In this document: positions 31,674 through 40,338 of the stretch, piece by piece
How positions within the stretch are numbered: the stretch's first letter is position 1
How the letters are laid out: each line of letters begins with the position of its first letter
Origin: Oscillospiraceae bacterium
GTDB lineage: Bacteria; Bacillota; Clostridia; Oscillospirales; Acutalibacteraceae
DNA length: 63,074 bases
Assembly (NCBI GenBank): GCA_015066365.1
Contig: SVON01000005.1
Location: 1 to 63,074 of the forward strand
Direction: 5' to 3'
The notes under the pieces: model-generated
Databases searched by the model: none
Told to the model about the DNA's origin: nothing
What the model saw: only the letters and a program-made list of their open reading frames with translations
Translations under genes and position numbers: made by a program

Positions 31674-32939
31674 TTATTTCTCTGCGCGGCGGGCCTTTTG
31701 GTACAGGATCTCGGTGGCAAAGCCCAGCTTGGTCACCACGTTTTGGGCGGTGTCGGGATAGCAGTAATAGCTGTCGTCCTCGGTGGAGATGTCCACGCAG
31801 TCCTCGGGGCGCAGATAGCAATAATCGTATTCCACGTGCAGGCTGTTGGTTTGGAGGGGTTGCCGCTGGATGCGGTAGTCCTGCCCGCGATAGTGCCCCT
31901 CCAGCACAAAGCCGTCTTCGGTGGTGTGGGTCAGCTTTGCCTTGCCCAGCTTTTCAAATTTCCAGCACCGGGGCATGGAGAATACCTCCACCGTATCCTC
32001 AAAGCGGTAGATGCCGGCCTCGATCTGGGCCTCTACCTGAGCCCGCTCCCACCGGAACCAGTCCGGTAGGTGGTGAAACTCGGTGTCGCCGGTCTGGGCG
32101 GTGAGGGACATATCCTCGTTCACCGTCCACCGCTTGCCGCAGGCCTCGCAGAAGAGTTCGGTGCCCCGGCTGTTCATCCGGTGTTCTACGCCGCAGGCGG
32201 GGCACTGGTACAGCACCTTGTGCATCCCCTCGGCCCGATAGGGCTCGGTGACGCGGATGCCGTTGTCTTTAATATAGGCGTAGTCGTCATAGCAAAGCCC
32301 CTCCTTAAGGGCGGCGTTGATCTCGTCCACCGTCATCGCCTTCACCTGCTCGGCGGTGAGGATCTGGGTCATGGTGGTGTGCAGCGGCACCTTCCGCTTT
32401 TGGCGGAAGTTCCAGAAGGGGGAGTGGACGTGGTTGCCGTGGTGCACCACCGCCACCACCGGCACCTTGTTCATCTTTACCAGCTTGCCTAGGGACTCCG
32501 GCAGATAGCTGAGGGTGCCGGCGGGGGAATAGCGGGCCTCCGGGTACATAGAGAGTACGTCCCCCCGCTTGAGGGTCTTGTTGATGGATTTGACCAGATG
32601 CAGGTCCATGGTAAACTTGCGGGTGGGGATGGCACCGATGAGCCACATCAGCCAGGGGCGGCGATAGTAGCCGTCGATGCTCACCACGTTGTTGACCCGA
32701 TGGGGCAGGGTGCCCATGGCCGCCAGCTCAAAGTCGATGAAATACATGTGGTTGGAGAGCATCATATAGGGGGGCTTGAGTCCCTCCATATTCACCTTCT
32801 CCACCCTCCATTTTTTGCCGATGAGCATCATCCGGGATAACAGCCAGATCAAATAGACAAGGATCTTGGGCTGTCGGATGGGGTAGTAGGCGGTGTTATA
32901 CCGCTTTTTGTTTTTGTAATTCACCTGGATGTTGGGCAT
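31674..32939 (-). CDS. PlsC-type acyltransferase with C-terminal zinc ribbon
   Basis: 421 residues. The N-terminal half is a 1-acylglycerol-3-phosphate acyltransferase domain with the NHMYFID catalytic motif (NHx4D, about residues 63-69) and YPEARYSPAGTLS. After residue 240 comes a zinc-ribbon-like segment YQCPACGVEHRM ... ELFCEACGKRWTV, then a beta-rich tail without a known domain. The fusion is unusual for plain lysophosphatidate acyltransferases, which are about 240 residues, so substrate or regulation may differ. GGAG precedes the ATG. Confidence 0.75.
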   Translation of the reverse strand: MPNIQVNYKNKKRYNTAYYPIRQPKILVYLIWLLSRMMLIGKKWRVEKVNMEGLKPPYMMLSNHMYFIDFELAAMGTLPHRVNNVVSIDGYYRRPWLMWLIGAIPTRKFTMDLHLVKSINKTLKRGDVLSMYPEARYSPAGTLSYLPESLGKLVKMNKVPVVAVVHHGNHVHSPFWNFRQKRKVPLHTTMTQILTAEQVKAMTVDEINAALKEGLCYDDYAYIKDNGIRVTEPYRAEGMHKVLYQCPACGVEHRMNSRGTELFCEACGKRWTVNEDMSLTAQTGDTEFHHLPDWFRWERAQVEAQIEAGIYRFEDTVEVFSMPRCWKFEKLGKAKLTHTTEDGFVLEGHYRGQDYRIQRQPLQTNSLHVEYDYCYLRPEDCVDISTEDDSYYCYPDTAQNVVTKLGFATEILYQKARRAEK

Positions 32940-33048
32940 AGGGTGGTCACTCCTCTACATAGCGTTGGGGTATGCGGGGTTGGGCCATAACAATGTAAGT
33001 ATAGCAGAAATTTGTCCAAAAAGCAAGAAAAACCGCCCCCGCCCCGGC

Positions 33049-33077
33049 TTGAAAAGAATGGGAACGGGTGGTATAAT
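33049..33077 (+). promoter_or_regulatory. Sigma-A promoter of the hydrolase gene
   Basis: -35 TTGAAA (33049-33054), 17-bp spacer, -10 TATAAT (33072-33077). Confidence 0.8.
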
Positions 33078-33136
33078 GGAAAGAGAAAAAACTCCCTCAG
33101 AGAGGGAGCCTTGCCCAACACAAACGAGGTGATACG

Positions 33137-34084
33137 ATGACTTATCTATACGTTGCCCTGGGTTTGGTTGCCCTGCTGTTGGTGGTGGCTTTTGGGTGCT
33201 TTTGGCTCACCTTTTATAACCCCACCCTCACCGATAAGCGCCGCGCCGCCCAGCAGTTTCCTCCCGGTCGGGTGTACCAGCCCTATCACGGGGTGCTGCG
33301 CCGGTGGACGGAGGAGCTGGACGCTACCCCCTACGAGCCTATGGAGGTCACCACCCCCGATGGGCTGACCCTGCGGGGGCGGTATTACGAGCTGACCCCG
33401 GACACCCCGGTGGAAATTCTGTTCCACGGCTATCGGGGCTTTTCGGAGCGGGATATGGCCGGGGCGCTGGAGCGGTGCCGGGCTGTGGGACACAGCCTGC
33501 TGCTGGTGGACCAACGGGCCCACGGACGCAGCGACGGTCACGTGATCACCTTTGGTGCCCGGGAAAAGGAGGACGTATTCCTGTGGCTGGAGGCGGCGCA
33601 TAAGAAGTGGGGTGAGCGCCCCACCATGATCGGCGGCGTGTCCATGGGGTGCACCACCGTTCTGTTGGCGGCGGGTGAGGGTCTGCCGGAGCGGGTGTTT
33701 GCGGTGCTGGCAGATTGCGGTTATACCAACGCCAAGGACATCATCTGCAAGGTCATCCGCCAGCTTCATCTGCCGGCGTGGCTGCTGTATCCGCTGGTGC
33801 GGTTGGGGGCTGTGCTCTACGGCGGCTTCGACCCCAACCGCGTGGACGCGGTGGTAGCGGTGGCGCGGTGCGCGGTGCCGGTGATCTTCTACCACGGGGA
33901 CGCCGACGATTTTGTCCCCTACGAGATGGGGCGGATCAATTTTGAGGCCTGCGCCGCCCCCAAGCGGTTTGTCAACATCCCCGGAGCGGGCCACGGGCTG
34001 TGCTATCCCGCAGATAAGGAGCGGTACGTGAGCGAGCTGAAGGCGTTTCTGGCGCAGCACGAGAGCGCGGAAACGAAGCAATAA
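33137..34084 (+). CDS. Alpha/beta hydrolase with N-terminal membrane anchor
   Basis: A 315-residue serine hydrolase. An N-terminal helix (YLYVALGLVALLLVVAFGCFWL) anchors it. The fold shows the oxyanion stretch FHGYRGFSERD, the nucleophile elbow GGVSMGC (about residue 168), an acid in YHGDADDFVPYEM and the His in PGAGHGLCY. This matches the YqkD-like group of uncharacterised Firmicutes hydrolases. GAGG precedes the ATG. Substrate unknown. Confidence 0.82.
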   Translation: MTYLYVALGLVALLLVVAFGCFWLTFYNPTLTDKRRAAQQFPPGRVYQPYHGVLRRWTEELDATPYEPMEVTTPDGLTLRGRYYELTPDTPVEILFHGYRGFSERDMAGALERCRAVGHSLLLVDQRAHGRSDGHVITFGAREKEDVFLWLEAAHKKWGERPTMIGGVSMGCTTVLLAAGEGLPERVFAVLADCGYTNAKDIICKVIRQLHLPAWLLYPLVRLGAVLYGGFDPNRVDAVVAVARCAVPVIFYHGDADDFVPYEMGRINFEACAAPKRFVNIPGAGHGLCYPADKERYVSELKAFLAQHESAETKQ

Positions 34085-34085
34085 T

Positions 34086-34121
34086 AAAAGGCGGTGCAAC
34101 CATCGGTTGCACCGCCTTTTT
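34086..34121. terminator. Bidirectional terminator
   Basis: AAAAGGCGGTGCAACC / GGTTGCACCGCCTTTT with a three-base loop between converging genes. Confidence 0.9.
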
Positions 34122-34128
34122 TATTCGA

Positions 34129-35253
34129 TTATTTGCATTTGGTCACTTCAAAGGGCTTTTTCAGGGCGTTGCGCACCGATTGCGCCATCTCGTCCCAGTG
34201 GTCGTTCACCGTGCCGGGGCAGTAGCCTACCGCCTCGGGGTCCTCGCCGGTGATGGCGCAGAACCAGGTCAGGGCGGCGGTATAGTCGCCGTAGGAATCC
34301 TTCAGGTGGTGACCGTCGGAGGTCAGGGTGTCCCCCAGGTCCGAGGTGCGCAGGTTTTGGATGGCGGTGCCGGCGGGGATGATGCCGTCAATATCCGCCA
34401 GGGGCTTCACCTGCTGCTGCACCGCCGCCACGATGGCCTGATACATAGTCATCTGGTCCTTATTGTAGCGACCAAAGGCCTCGTGGCTGCTGTTCTGCTG
34501 ATAGGCCCAGGTCATATGCCACAGGATCTTGGCGCGGGGAGCCTTTTTCTTGACGATGTCCAGGGTCTTTTGCAGGTTGGCGTAGCTGTGGGCGCGACCG
34601 GAGTCGCTGCTGACCTGCTGGACGGTGACCACGTCCCATTGGGCCTTGGCCAGACCGGTGCTGGGCGCCACCGAGGCGGTCTTTTCCCATTCACCGTCGG
34701 TGTTGAGGTAGAAGGTGTAGGCGGCCACGTTGCCCTTTAGGTTGTTGTAGTGGGTGTCCAGAGAGCAACCGCCGATGTAGAGGTTGCCCAGGGTGATGTC
34801 GGTATAGCCCGCCGACTCGAACAGCGGGAACAGATGGTTTTGCATCGCATCCACCGAAAAACTGTTACCGATGGCCAGGATCTTGATGGCCTTGCCCTTG
34901 GTTTTGTCCTTGGTGGTGGCGGTGGTGGTGGACGCCGTGGTATAGGTGACCACCTGCTTACTGGGCTGCTTGGTGGTGGAGGTGGTCTTGGTGCCGGAGG
35001 GGGACTTGGAGGTAGAGGACGCCGTGGTGCTGGTGGGCGCCTGGGTGGGGTCGCCGGCCACGTCGGAGGTGCCGTCGGTGGTGCCGGCACTCTCGGTGGG
35101 GACGCTGTCGGTGGTGCCGGAGGTGTCCTCAGGGGTCTCCTCTTCGCCATAGAGGTCGGTGGTGGGGGTGGTGGTCTGACTGCCGCAGGCGGCCACACAG
35201 CCGGTCAGCAGACACAGCGTCAGTAGAACCGCCAACCAACGCAGAGCTTTCAT
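34129..35253 (-). CDS. DUF4886 lipoprotein, paralogue 1
   Basis: A 374-residue lipoprotein: lipobox-like LTGC or VAAC, then an ~90-residue Thr/Ser/Pro linker, then a DUF4886 (SGNH-like) domain from about residue 125 with ILAIGNSFSVDAMQ, NLYIGGCSLDTHY, VVTVQQ, HMTWAY and DGHHLKDSYGDYTAALTWF. GNSFS supplies the likely nucleophile Ser and DGHHL the Asp/His pair, so an esterase-like activity at the cell surface is plausible. The start at 35253 follows AAGGAT. A diverged paralogue lies upstream. Confidence 0.8.
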   Translation of the reverse strand: MKALRWLAVLLTLCLLTGCVAACGSQTTTPTTDLYGEEETPEDTSGTTDSVPTESAGTTDGTSDVAGDPTQAPTSTTASSTSKSPSGTKTTSTTKQPSKQVVTYTTASTTTATTKDKTKGKAIKILAIGNSFSVDAMQNHLFPLFESAGYTDITLGNLYIGGCSLDTHYNNLKGNVAAYTFYLNTDGEWEKTASVAPSTGLAKAQWDVVTVQQVSSDSGRAHSYANLQKTLDIVKKKAPRAKILWHMTWAYQQNSSHEAFGRYNKDQMTMYQAIVAAVQQQVKPLADIDGIIPAGTAIQNLRTSDLGDTLTSDGHHLKDSYGDYTAALTWFCAITGEDPEAVGYCPGTVNDHWDEMAQSVRNALKKPFEVTKCK

Positions 35254-35319
35254 ATAAATCATCCTTTCCGAGGGAATTATCACCTCTTTATCATAGCGGA
35301 AAATTTTCTGCTCGTCAAG

Positions 35320-35357
35320 AAAAAACCGCTCCCATCACCGATGGAAGCGGTTTTTTA
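35320..35357. terminator. Hairpin between the two DUF4886 genes
   Basis: AAAACCGCTCCCATC / GATGGAAGCGGTTTT with one mismatch and T-runs on both sides. Confidence 0.75.
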
Positions 35358-35363
35358 CAACGC

Positions 35364-36605
35364 TTACTTATAAGAGGACTGGGTGACCTCGTAGGGCTTC
35401 TTGATGGCGGCGTCCACCGCCTCGGTAAAGATCTTCCAGTCCGCCTTCCACTCCTTGGGGCAGGCGGCGGTGCTGGCCTTTTTCCCGGTCAGCACGCAAT
35501 ACCAGGTCAGGGCGGCCACGCAGTCGCCCCGGTCGTTCAGGTGATAGCCGTCGGCGTTGGGGTCAAAGTTGCCGGGCATATTGAACACGTCGCCCAGCTT
35601 AGAGGAGCGGGCATTCTGAATGGAGGTACCGGCGGGGATGATGCCGGCAACCTTACCCGGATGGGCGTTGAAGATGTACTTCTTGGTGGCGTTGACAAAA
35701 TCCTTATACATGGTCATCTGGTCGTTGTTGGAGAACCGGAAGCTCCACAGACGGCAGTCGTTGGCAAAGGCCCAGGTCATGTGGTACATGATCTTTGCCT
35801 GCTTGTTGGTCTTTTTGGCGTTGATCCAGTTCAGGATGTTGCCCACGTCGGCGTAGTCGTTCTGACCCTGGCACTTCTCGGGGCCGGCGCCGTAGTCGGG
35901 GGAGGGCTGCAGGGTGATGACGTCCCACTTTTCGTCCTTGATGGCGAACTCGGCCAGATTCTTATAGCCGTCCGGCTTGTACACGGTCTCCCACTCGCCG
36001 GTATAGGGATTGGTCTTGCGGTACTGCTGATACTCGTAGGGGCTGCCGTTGGCATCCACGCCCTGACGGCCGGAGATATGGTCCCATTGACGGTCCAGAG
36101 AACAGCCGGGATAGAACAGATAGGCGATGACGATATAGTCGTATTTGCCGCTGGACTCCAGCATATCCCACAGATACTTCTCCATCGCATCCTTAGAGAA
36201 GGAGTGGCCGATGGACAGCACCCGCAGGGGGTTTTTGGGGGCGGCGGTGGTGGGCTCCGCGGTGGTGCCGGAGGTGGTATAGGTGGCGAAGCTCTTGCTG
36301 GGCTGCTTGGAGGTAGAGGTGTTCTTGGTGCTGGAGGGATTCTTGGAGTTGGAGGGCCCCTTAGAGTTGCTGGGGGCCTGGGTGGGGTCGCTGGCCACGC
36401 CGGTGGTGCTGTCGGTGGTGCCGGTGGTGCTGTCGGTGGGGGCTACCTCGGAGCCGGCAGCCTCAGAGCCGGAGGTATCCTCGGGGGTCTCGTCCTCGGC
36501 ATAGAGGTCGGGGGTGGGGGTGGTGGTCTGGCTACCGCAGGCGGCCAGACAGCCGGTCAGCATCAGCACCGCCAACAGCAGAGAGAATAAACGAATGTGT
36601 TTCAT
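35364..36605 (-). CDS. DUF4886 lipoprotein, paralogue 2
   Basis: A 413-residue paralogue of the next gene downstream: lipobox LTGC/LAAC, the same opening CGSQTTTPTPDLYAEDETPEDTSG, a Ser/Thr/Pro/Lys linker, then the DUF4886 domain from about residue 128 with VLSIGHSFSKDAME, FYPGCSLDRQW, VITLQPSPDYG, HMTWAF and DGYHLNDRGDCVAALTWY. The domain has several insertions compared with paralogue 1. The duplicated leader and linker are better conserved than the enzyme domain, pointing to selection for surface display and divergence of substrate. Confidence 0.8.
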   Translation of the reverse strand: MKHIRLFSLLLAVLMLTGCLAACGSQTTTPTPDLYAEDETPEDTSGSEAAGSEVAPTDSTTGTTDSTTGVASDPTQAPSNSKGPSNSKNPSSTKNTSTSKQPSKSFATYTTSGTTAEPTTAAPKNPLRVLSIGHSFSKDAMEKYLWDMLESSGKYDYIVIAYLFYPGCSLDRQWDHISGRQGVDANGSPYEYQQYRKTNPYTGEWETVYKPDGYKNLAEFAIKDEKWDVITLQPSPDYGAGPEKCQGQNDYADVGNILNWINAKKTNKQAKIMYHMTWAFANDCRLWSFRFSNNDQMTMYKDFVNATKKYIFNAHPGKVAGIIPAGTSIQNARSSKLGDVFNMPGNFDPNADGYHLNDRGDCVAALTWYCVLTGKKASTAACPKEWKADWKIFTEAVDAAIKKPYEVTQSSYK

Positions 36606-36692
36606 AACTTTTTTCCTTTCTGTTTTTTTGTAAAAAGGGGCTTATTTATTTCTTAATATACCGCGAAAGCGGAGGAAAGTCAAGGAAAAGAA

Positions 36693-36715
36693 AAACCCCT
36701 CCGCGGGGAGGGGTT
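36693..36715. terminator. Terminator hairpin
   Basis: AAACCCCTCC / GGGGAGGGGTTT, between the DUF4886 gene and the next lipoprotein gene. Confidence 0.8.
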
Positions 36716-36723
36716 TCGCCGAC

Positions 36724-37473
36724 TTAGTTCGTCCAGTAGAATTTTGCCAGCAAGGCGTCGGTGCCATCGGTCTGGATGGTGCCGATGGAGATGCTGGCCA
36801 CATAGCCGTCGCTGCACTTGAGCATCACGGACATGGCGTAGAAGGGAATGCCGGAGATGGAGGCAGAGAGCTTCATCACCGGGATGGACTTGCCGCCCAG
36901 CATCGCGTTGGTGATGGTGGTGGTCACGTTGGTAAAGCCCATATTCTCATAGGAAGTCTTAATGGTGGGGATCAGGGACTGATAGGCTTGGGTCAGGTCC
37001 AAAGTGGCCACCTGAGCCTCAGAGGATTTCTCCAGGTTCACGCTGATGGTGTCGGTCATGTTGCTGTGAGCGGCGGCCATATCGTAGATGATGGCGGCGT
37101 TCTTCACCGCTTCTTTGTACTCCTCGCCGGCCAGGTTGGCGGCCTGCTGGTTCATCTGGCGGATCTCCGCCTCGGTCTTAAAGGTCCAGTTGCTGTCCAG
37201 GTTACAGCCGATGCCGATGAACTTGTTCTCATAGTTCAGGCCGGCGGTCTGACCCAGGTCAAAGCCGCTGTTTGCGCTGGGGGCGTTGGTGGGGGTTCCG
37301 CCGTTTTCAGAAGCGCCGCCGTTCTCAGAGGCGTTGCCGCTGGTGGGGTCGGTGACCACGTTCTGCTCGCCGCGCACCTTGTCGTCGTCGGTGCTCACGG
37401 ACACGTTGAAACCGCAGGCGGTCAGAGAGGCGAGCATCGCCACGCACAGTAAGAGAGCTAACGTCTTTTTCAT
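36724..37473 (-). CDS. Putative lipoprotein
   Basis: 249 residues, lipobox LASLTAC, an Asn/Gly/Ser/Glu-rich linker with the repeat ASENGG, then a folded region of about 170 residues (KFIGIGCNLDSNWTFKTEAEIRQMN ... GGKSIPVMKLSASISGIPFYAMSVMLKCSDGYVASISIG). No family recognised; the pattern resembles PsbP/Dabb-like small binding folds only loosely. The start at 37473 has AAGGAGG upstream. Confidence 0.7.
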   Translation of the reverse strand: MKKTLALLLCVAMLASLTACGFNVSVSTDDDKVRGEQNVVTDPTSGNASENGGASENGGTPTNAPSANSGFDLGQTAGLNYENKFIGIGCNLDSNWTFKTEAEIRQMNQQAANLAGEEYKEAVKNAAIIYDMAAAHSNMTDTISVNLEKSSEAQVATLDLTQAYQSLIPTIKTSYENMGFTNVTTTITNAMLGGKSIPVMKLSASISGIPFYAMSVMLKCSDGYVASISIGTIQTDGTDALLAKFYWTN

Positions 37474-37592
37474 AGAAACATCCTCCTTAATCATCACACA
37501 CGGTGTTTATGTCACACAGTATAACACATCTCTCCCACGGTTGCAAGAGGGGAAAACCAAAAGGGGATTTTCACAAAATTACAAAATTCCTC

Positions 37593-37621
37593 TTGCAAAC
37601 CGGGTGAAAGTAGTGTACAAT
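37593..37621 (+). promoter_or_regulatory. Sigma-A promoter of tRNA-Arg
   Basis: -35 TTGCAA (37593-37598), 17-bp spacer, -10 TACAAT (37616-37621). Confidence 0.8.
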
Positions 37622-37650
37622 GGAATCTGCTTGTGAAAGAGCACTTGTAT

Positions 37651-37727
37651 CCGCCCGTGGCGAAGCTGGATATCGCAGTGGATTCCGATTCCAAAGGCCG
37701 GGGGTTCGAATCCCTCCGGGCGGGCCA
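37651..37727 (+). tRNA. tRNA-Arg (anticodon CCG)
   Basis: 77 nt: acceptor CCGCCCG/CGGGCGG, D arm GCGA...TCGC, anticodon loop TTCCGAT, T loop TTCGAAT, encoded CCA. The first pair of the anticodon stem is a G-A mismatch, which is tolerable. Confidence 0.92.
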
Positions 37728-37766
37728 AAAAAGAGAGTATCACCTTTTGGTGATACTCTCTTTTTC
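37728..37766 (+). terminator. Terminator of tRNA-Arg
   Basis: AAAAAGAGAGTATCACC / GGTGATACTCTCTTTTT with loop TTTT. Confidence 0.9.
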
Positions 37767-37784
37767 GTCCTCCCGCGCTTCTTC

Positions 37785-37880
37785 GAGCCCCCCGAAAACG
37801 CAAAGCGTTTTCACAGGGTTTTGCCGGCAGTACGCAGGACAAGCAAAACGGTGGGGCAAAACCAGGGTTCGAATCCCGTC
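37785..37880 (+). repeat. tRNA-Arg-linked palindromic unit with T-arm copy
   Basis: Hairpin GAAAACGC-AAA-GCGTTTTC (37794-37812), inverted repeat GGTTTTGCC / GGCAAAACC (37817-37825, 37855-37863), then a 13-base exact copy of the tRNA T-arm GGGTTCGAATCCC (37865-37877; original 37702-37714). Sequence is closely similar to the tRNA-Lys unit except in the T-arm part, which follows the neighbouring tRNA. It abuts the spoIIE stop codon. Confidence 0.75.
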
Positions 37881-37892
37881 AACAAACCGCCG

Positions 37893-40166
37893 TCACCGTT
37901 CTTTCACCAATCTCAGCGCCAGCGCCGAGATATCGTCCGGGTGGGTCTCGGCGTTTTTGGCGGTGGTCACCACCGCCTGAGCCAGCGCCTCCATGGTCCC
38001 GTCCGGCGGAAAATCCCGCAGCAGCTCTTCCAGCGGGGTCACCCCGGCGGCCAGGGCGCCGTCGCTGACCATCAGCAGCACGTCCCCGGGGGCCAGGGTG
38101 TCGTGGCTGTGGGTGAGTTGCACCTGCGGCAGAATACCCACCGGCAGCCCCGGTCGATCCAGCCGGGACACCCGTCCCCCGCTGCACAAAAGCGATACCG
38201 CCGCACCGGCCTTGTAGAGATCCAGACTGCCGGAGTGGGTGTCGATCACCGCCACGTCCAGGGTGGAGAGGCTCTCCTCCCGGCTTTTTACTAAGAGGGC
38301 GGCGTTTACCGTCTGCACCACCGCCTCCGGGGTAAACCCGGCGCAGAACAGCCGGGTGGCGATGCCGGCGGCCATGGTGCTGTCCACCGCGGCGCGCCCT
38401 CCGCACCCCATCCCGTCGGCCAGCACCGCCAGCACGCCCCCCTCCACGGGGCTCACCTGCAGGCTGTCCCCGCACAGCTTTTCGGTGGTGCACACCTGCT
38501 GAGCCTGCCCCCATTCCACCCGATACCGGGGCGGCTCGGTGAGGGTCAGCCGCACCCGGTTGCCCAGCACCGTCTCTGCCGGGGGCGAAAAGGTGCACCC
38601 GCACAGCGCCTCGACGGCTTGCTGCCACCGGGTGGCGACCGGGGCGACCCCGTCCACCGTCAGCACGTCCACCGTCACCCGGTTGGCGGCGTCCCGGGTA
38701 CACAGGGCATCCACCACCGTCAGACCGTAGTCCTCGCAGAGGGTCACCACCTGCTCGGACAGCTCCACGTCCACCCGATGAGGGTCGCTGACCCGATCGC
38801 ACAGCCCCCGGAGCAGGGCCCCGGTGCCGGAAAACTGCAATCCCACCGCCTGGCGGATCTCCTCCAGCCGGTTCCAGGCGCTCTCCTGAGCGACCCATTG
38901 CTCAAACCCCCGGTTGAGATAGTCGGTCAGCCGCTCTTTGTTTCGGCAATGGTCGGCGGGGTATCCCGTCAGGCTCTCCGGGGTCACCTGCCCCGTCTGA
39001 CGCAGCAGGGGGGTCAGTTCCTCCAATCCGGCCTGCATCTCGGCGGCGTGGGTGTCCCAGCACAGCCCTCGCATGGGGCAGCCGCCGCACACCTGCCCGG
39101 CACAATCCCGATACAGCCCTGCCAGGTCCGGACCGCTCCCCCGGAGCAGACGGCGGGAGACGGTCTCCACCGACCGACCCACCTCGTCCATGGCGCTCAC
39201 CGCCATCTCCAGCCGCATCTTGGCCATCCGCCGCACCCCCTCCGCCGCCGGCAGATCCCGGCTACGGAGCAGCAGGCGGCTCAGCCGCCGATCCCATGCC
39301 CGGGGGAGCAGGGCAAACAGCAGGCAGGCTACGGTAATCTCATACAGCCGGACGAGCATCAGGGCATCCGGCTCGCTGAGGGTGACCACCCCGGCGCACA
39401 GCAGAAATACCCCCGCCTGGGGCCAACGCCCAAACCGGGAGAATAGCCCGGCCAGCACCCCGCCGAAGGACAACGCCACCGCCAAGGGGGTCTGCCCCGG
39501 CGCCGCCAGCGCCAACGCTCCGCCCAGCACGCACCCGGCGATGCTGCCGCCGCTTTCCCGTCCGGCCCGGGCCAGCGCCAACACCAAAAAAGCCGCCAAC
39601 ACCCGGCCCGGGGCAAAGCCGCCCACCTCCAGGGTAGCGGCGGCCACCACCGCCACCGCCCCGGTGAGGCAGAGTGCGGTTTGGTGGGTGGGGGAGAGAA
39701 ATCCGCCCCTGGAGCGGGTCACCCCGGCGGCGGTCTCAAAGGCCAGCGCCGCCCCGGCGGCCACCGCCCCCTCGGCCAGCACGGTGAGCATCTCGTAAAC
39801 GGGGGTGTCGCTCTCCCCCAAGATCAGCAGACCGGTCACCGCCGGGGCGGCAAAGGCCAGCAGCGGCGGGATCCACCGTTTTTGCGCCAGCTCCTCTGGC
39901 AGGGCCGCCAGCACCCACCGCAGACCGCCGACCATGGCTACGGTGGCTACGTACCGCACCGTTCCGGTGACGGTGTCGCACAGCAGATAGCCGATGGCCA
40001 GACACAGCAGGGTGGGCAGATTGGCGGCGGCAGAGCAGGCGGCCAACCCGATGCCAAAGGGGGCCAGTTCCCCAAACAGGGTGGCCCGGGGCAAGAGCAG
40101 CGCCAGGCAGCACCAAACGAGCGGGGCGGCGGCGGGACCGGTGCGGTCAACGGCGGTGGTTTTCAT
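37893..40166 (-). CDS. spoIIE: Stage II sporulation protein E phosphatase
   Basis: A 757-residue membrane phosphatase that activates sigma-F in the forespore. Residues 1-310 hold about ten hydrophobic segments. The central region contains CAGQVCGGCPMRGLCWD. The PP2C domain (from about 550) has the SpoIIE signature VLADGMGCGGRAAVDST, MVSDGALAAG and HPDDISALALRL with metal Asp residues. The start at 40166 is preferred because AAAGGA has the right spacing. Monocistronic; upstream sequence resembles a Spo0A-controlled promoter. Confidence 0.92.
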   Translation of the reverse strand: MKTTAVDRTGPAAAPLVWCCLALLLPRATLFGELAPFGIGLAACSAAANLPTLLCLAIGYLLCDTVTGTVRYVATVAMVGGLRWVLAALPEELAQKRWIPPLLAFAAPAVTGLLILGESDTPVYEMLTVLAEGAVAAGAALAFETAAGVTRSRGGFLSPTHQTALCLTGAVAVVAAATLEVGGFAPGRVLAAFLVLALARAGRESGGSIAGCVLGGALALAAPGQTPLAVALSFGGVLAGLFSRFGRWPQAGVFLLCAGVVTLSEPDALMLVRLYEITVACLLFALLPRAWDRRLSRLLLRSRDLPAAEGVRRMAKMRLEMAVSAMDEVGRSVETVSRRLLRGSGPDLAGLYRDCAGQVCGGCPMRGLCWDTHAAEMQAGLEELTPLLRQTGQVTPESLTGYPADHCRNKERLTDYLNRGFEQWVAQESAWNRLEEIRQAVGLQFSGTGALLRGLCDRVSDPHRVDVELSEQVVTLCEDYGLTVVDALCTRDAANRVTVDVLTVDGVAPVATRWQQAVEALCGCTFSPPAETVLGNRVRLTLTEPPRYRVEWGQAQQVCTTEKLCGDSLQVSPVEGGVLAVLADGMGCGGRAAVDSTMAAGIATRLFCAGFTPEAVVQTVNAALLVKSREESLSTLDVAVIDTHSGSLDLYKAGAAVSLLCSGGRVSRLDRPGLPVGILPQVQLTHSHDTLAPGDVLLMVSDGALAAGVTPLEELLRDFPPDGTMEALAQAVVTTAKNAETHPDDISALALRLVKER

Positions 40167-40214
40167 AGCGGTCATCCTTTCGCGGTATGTCTCGTGGTAG
40201 TTTCAGATAGGTTC

Positions 40215-40248
40215 ATTATAGGACAACCCCTGTGAGGATTTTGTTGAA
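40215..40248 (-). promoter_or_regulatory. Candidate Spo0A-dependent promoter of spoIIE
   Basis: Minus strand -10 TATAAT (40220-40215). No -35 hexamer lies at 17 bp, but TTCAACA, one base off the reverse 0A box TTCGACA, lies 21 bp upstream (40248-40242). Bacillus spoII promoters activated by Spo0A also have about 21-bp spacing with a 0A box over the -35. Confidence 0.5.
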
Positions 40249-40303
40249 ACCGGGGGAGATTTTCACCCACGTTGGTGCCTGTTTGCAGGGGTTAACTCCC
40301 CGC

Positions 40304-40332
40304 TTGCAATTCGTCTTGCGATGTGCTATACT
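40304..40332 (+). promoter_or_regulatory. Sigma-A promoter of structured RNA 2
   Basis: -35 TTGCAA (40304-40309), 17-bp spacer, -10 TATACT (40327-40332). Confidence 0.75.
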
Positions 40333-40338
40333 GAGGCT

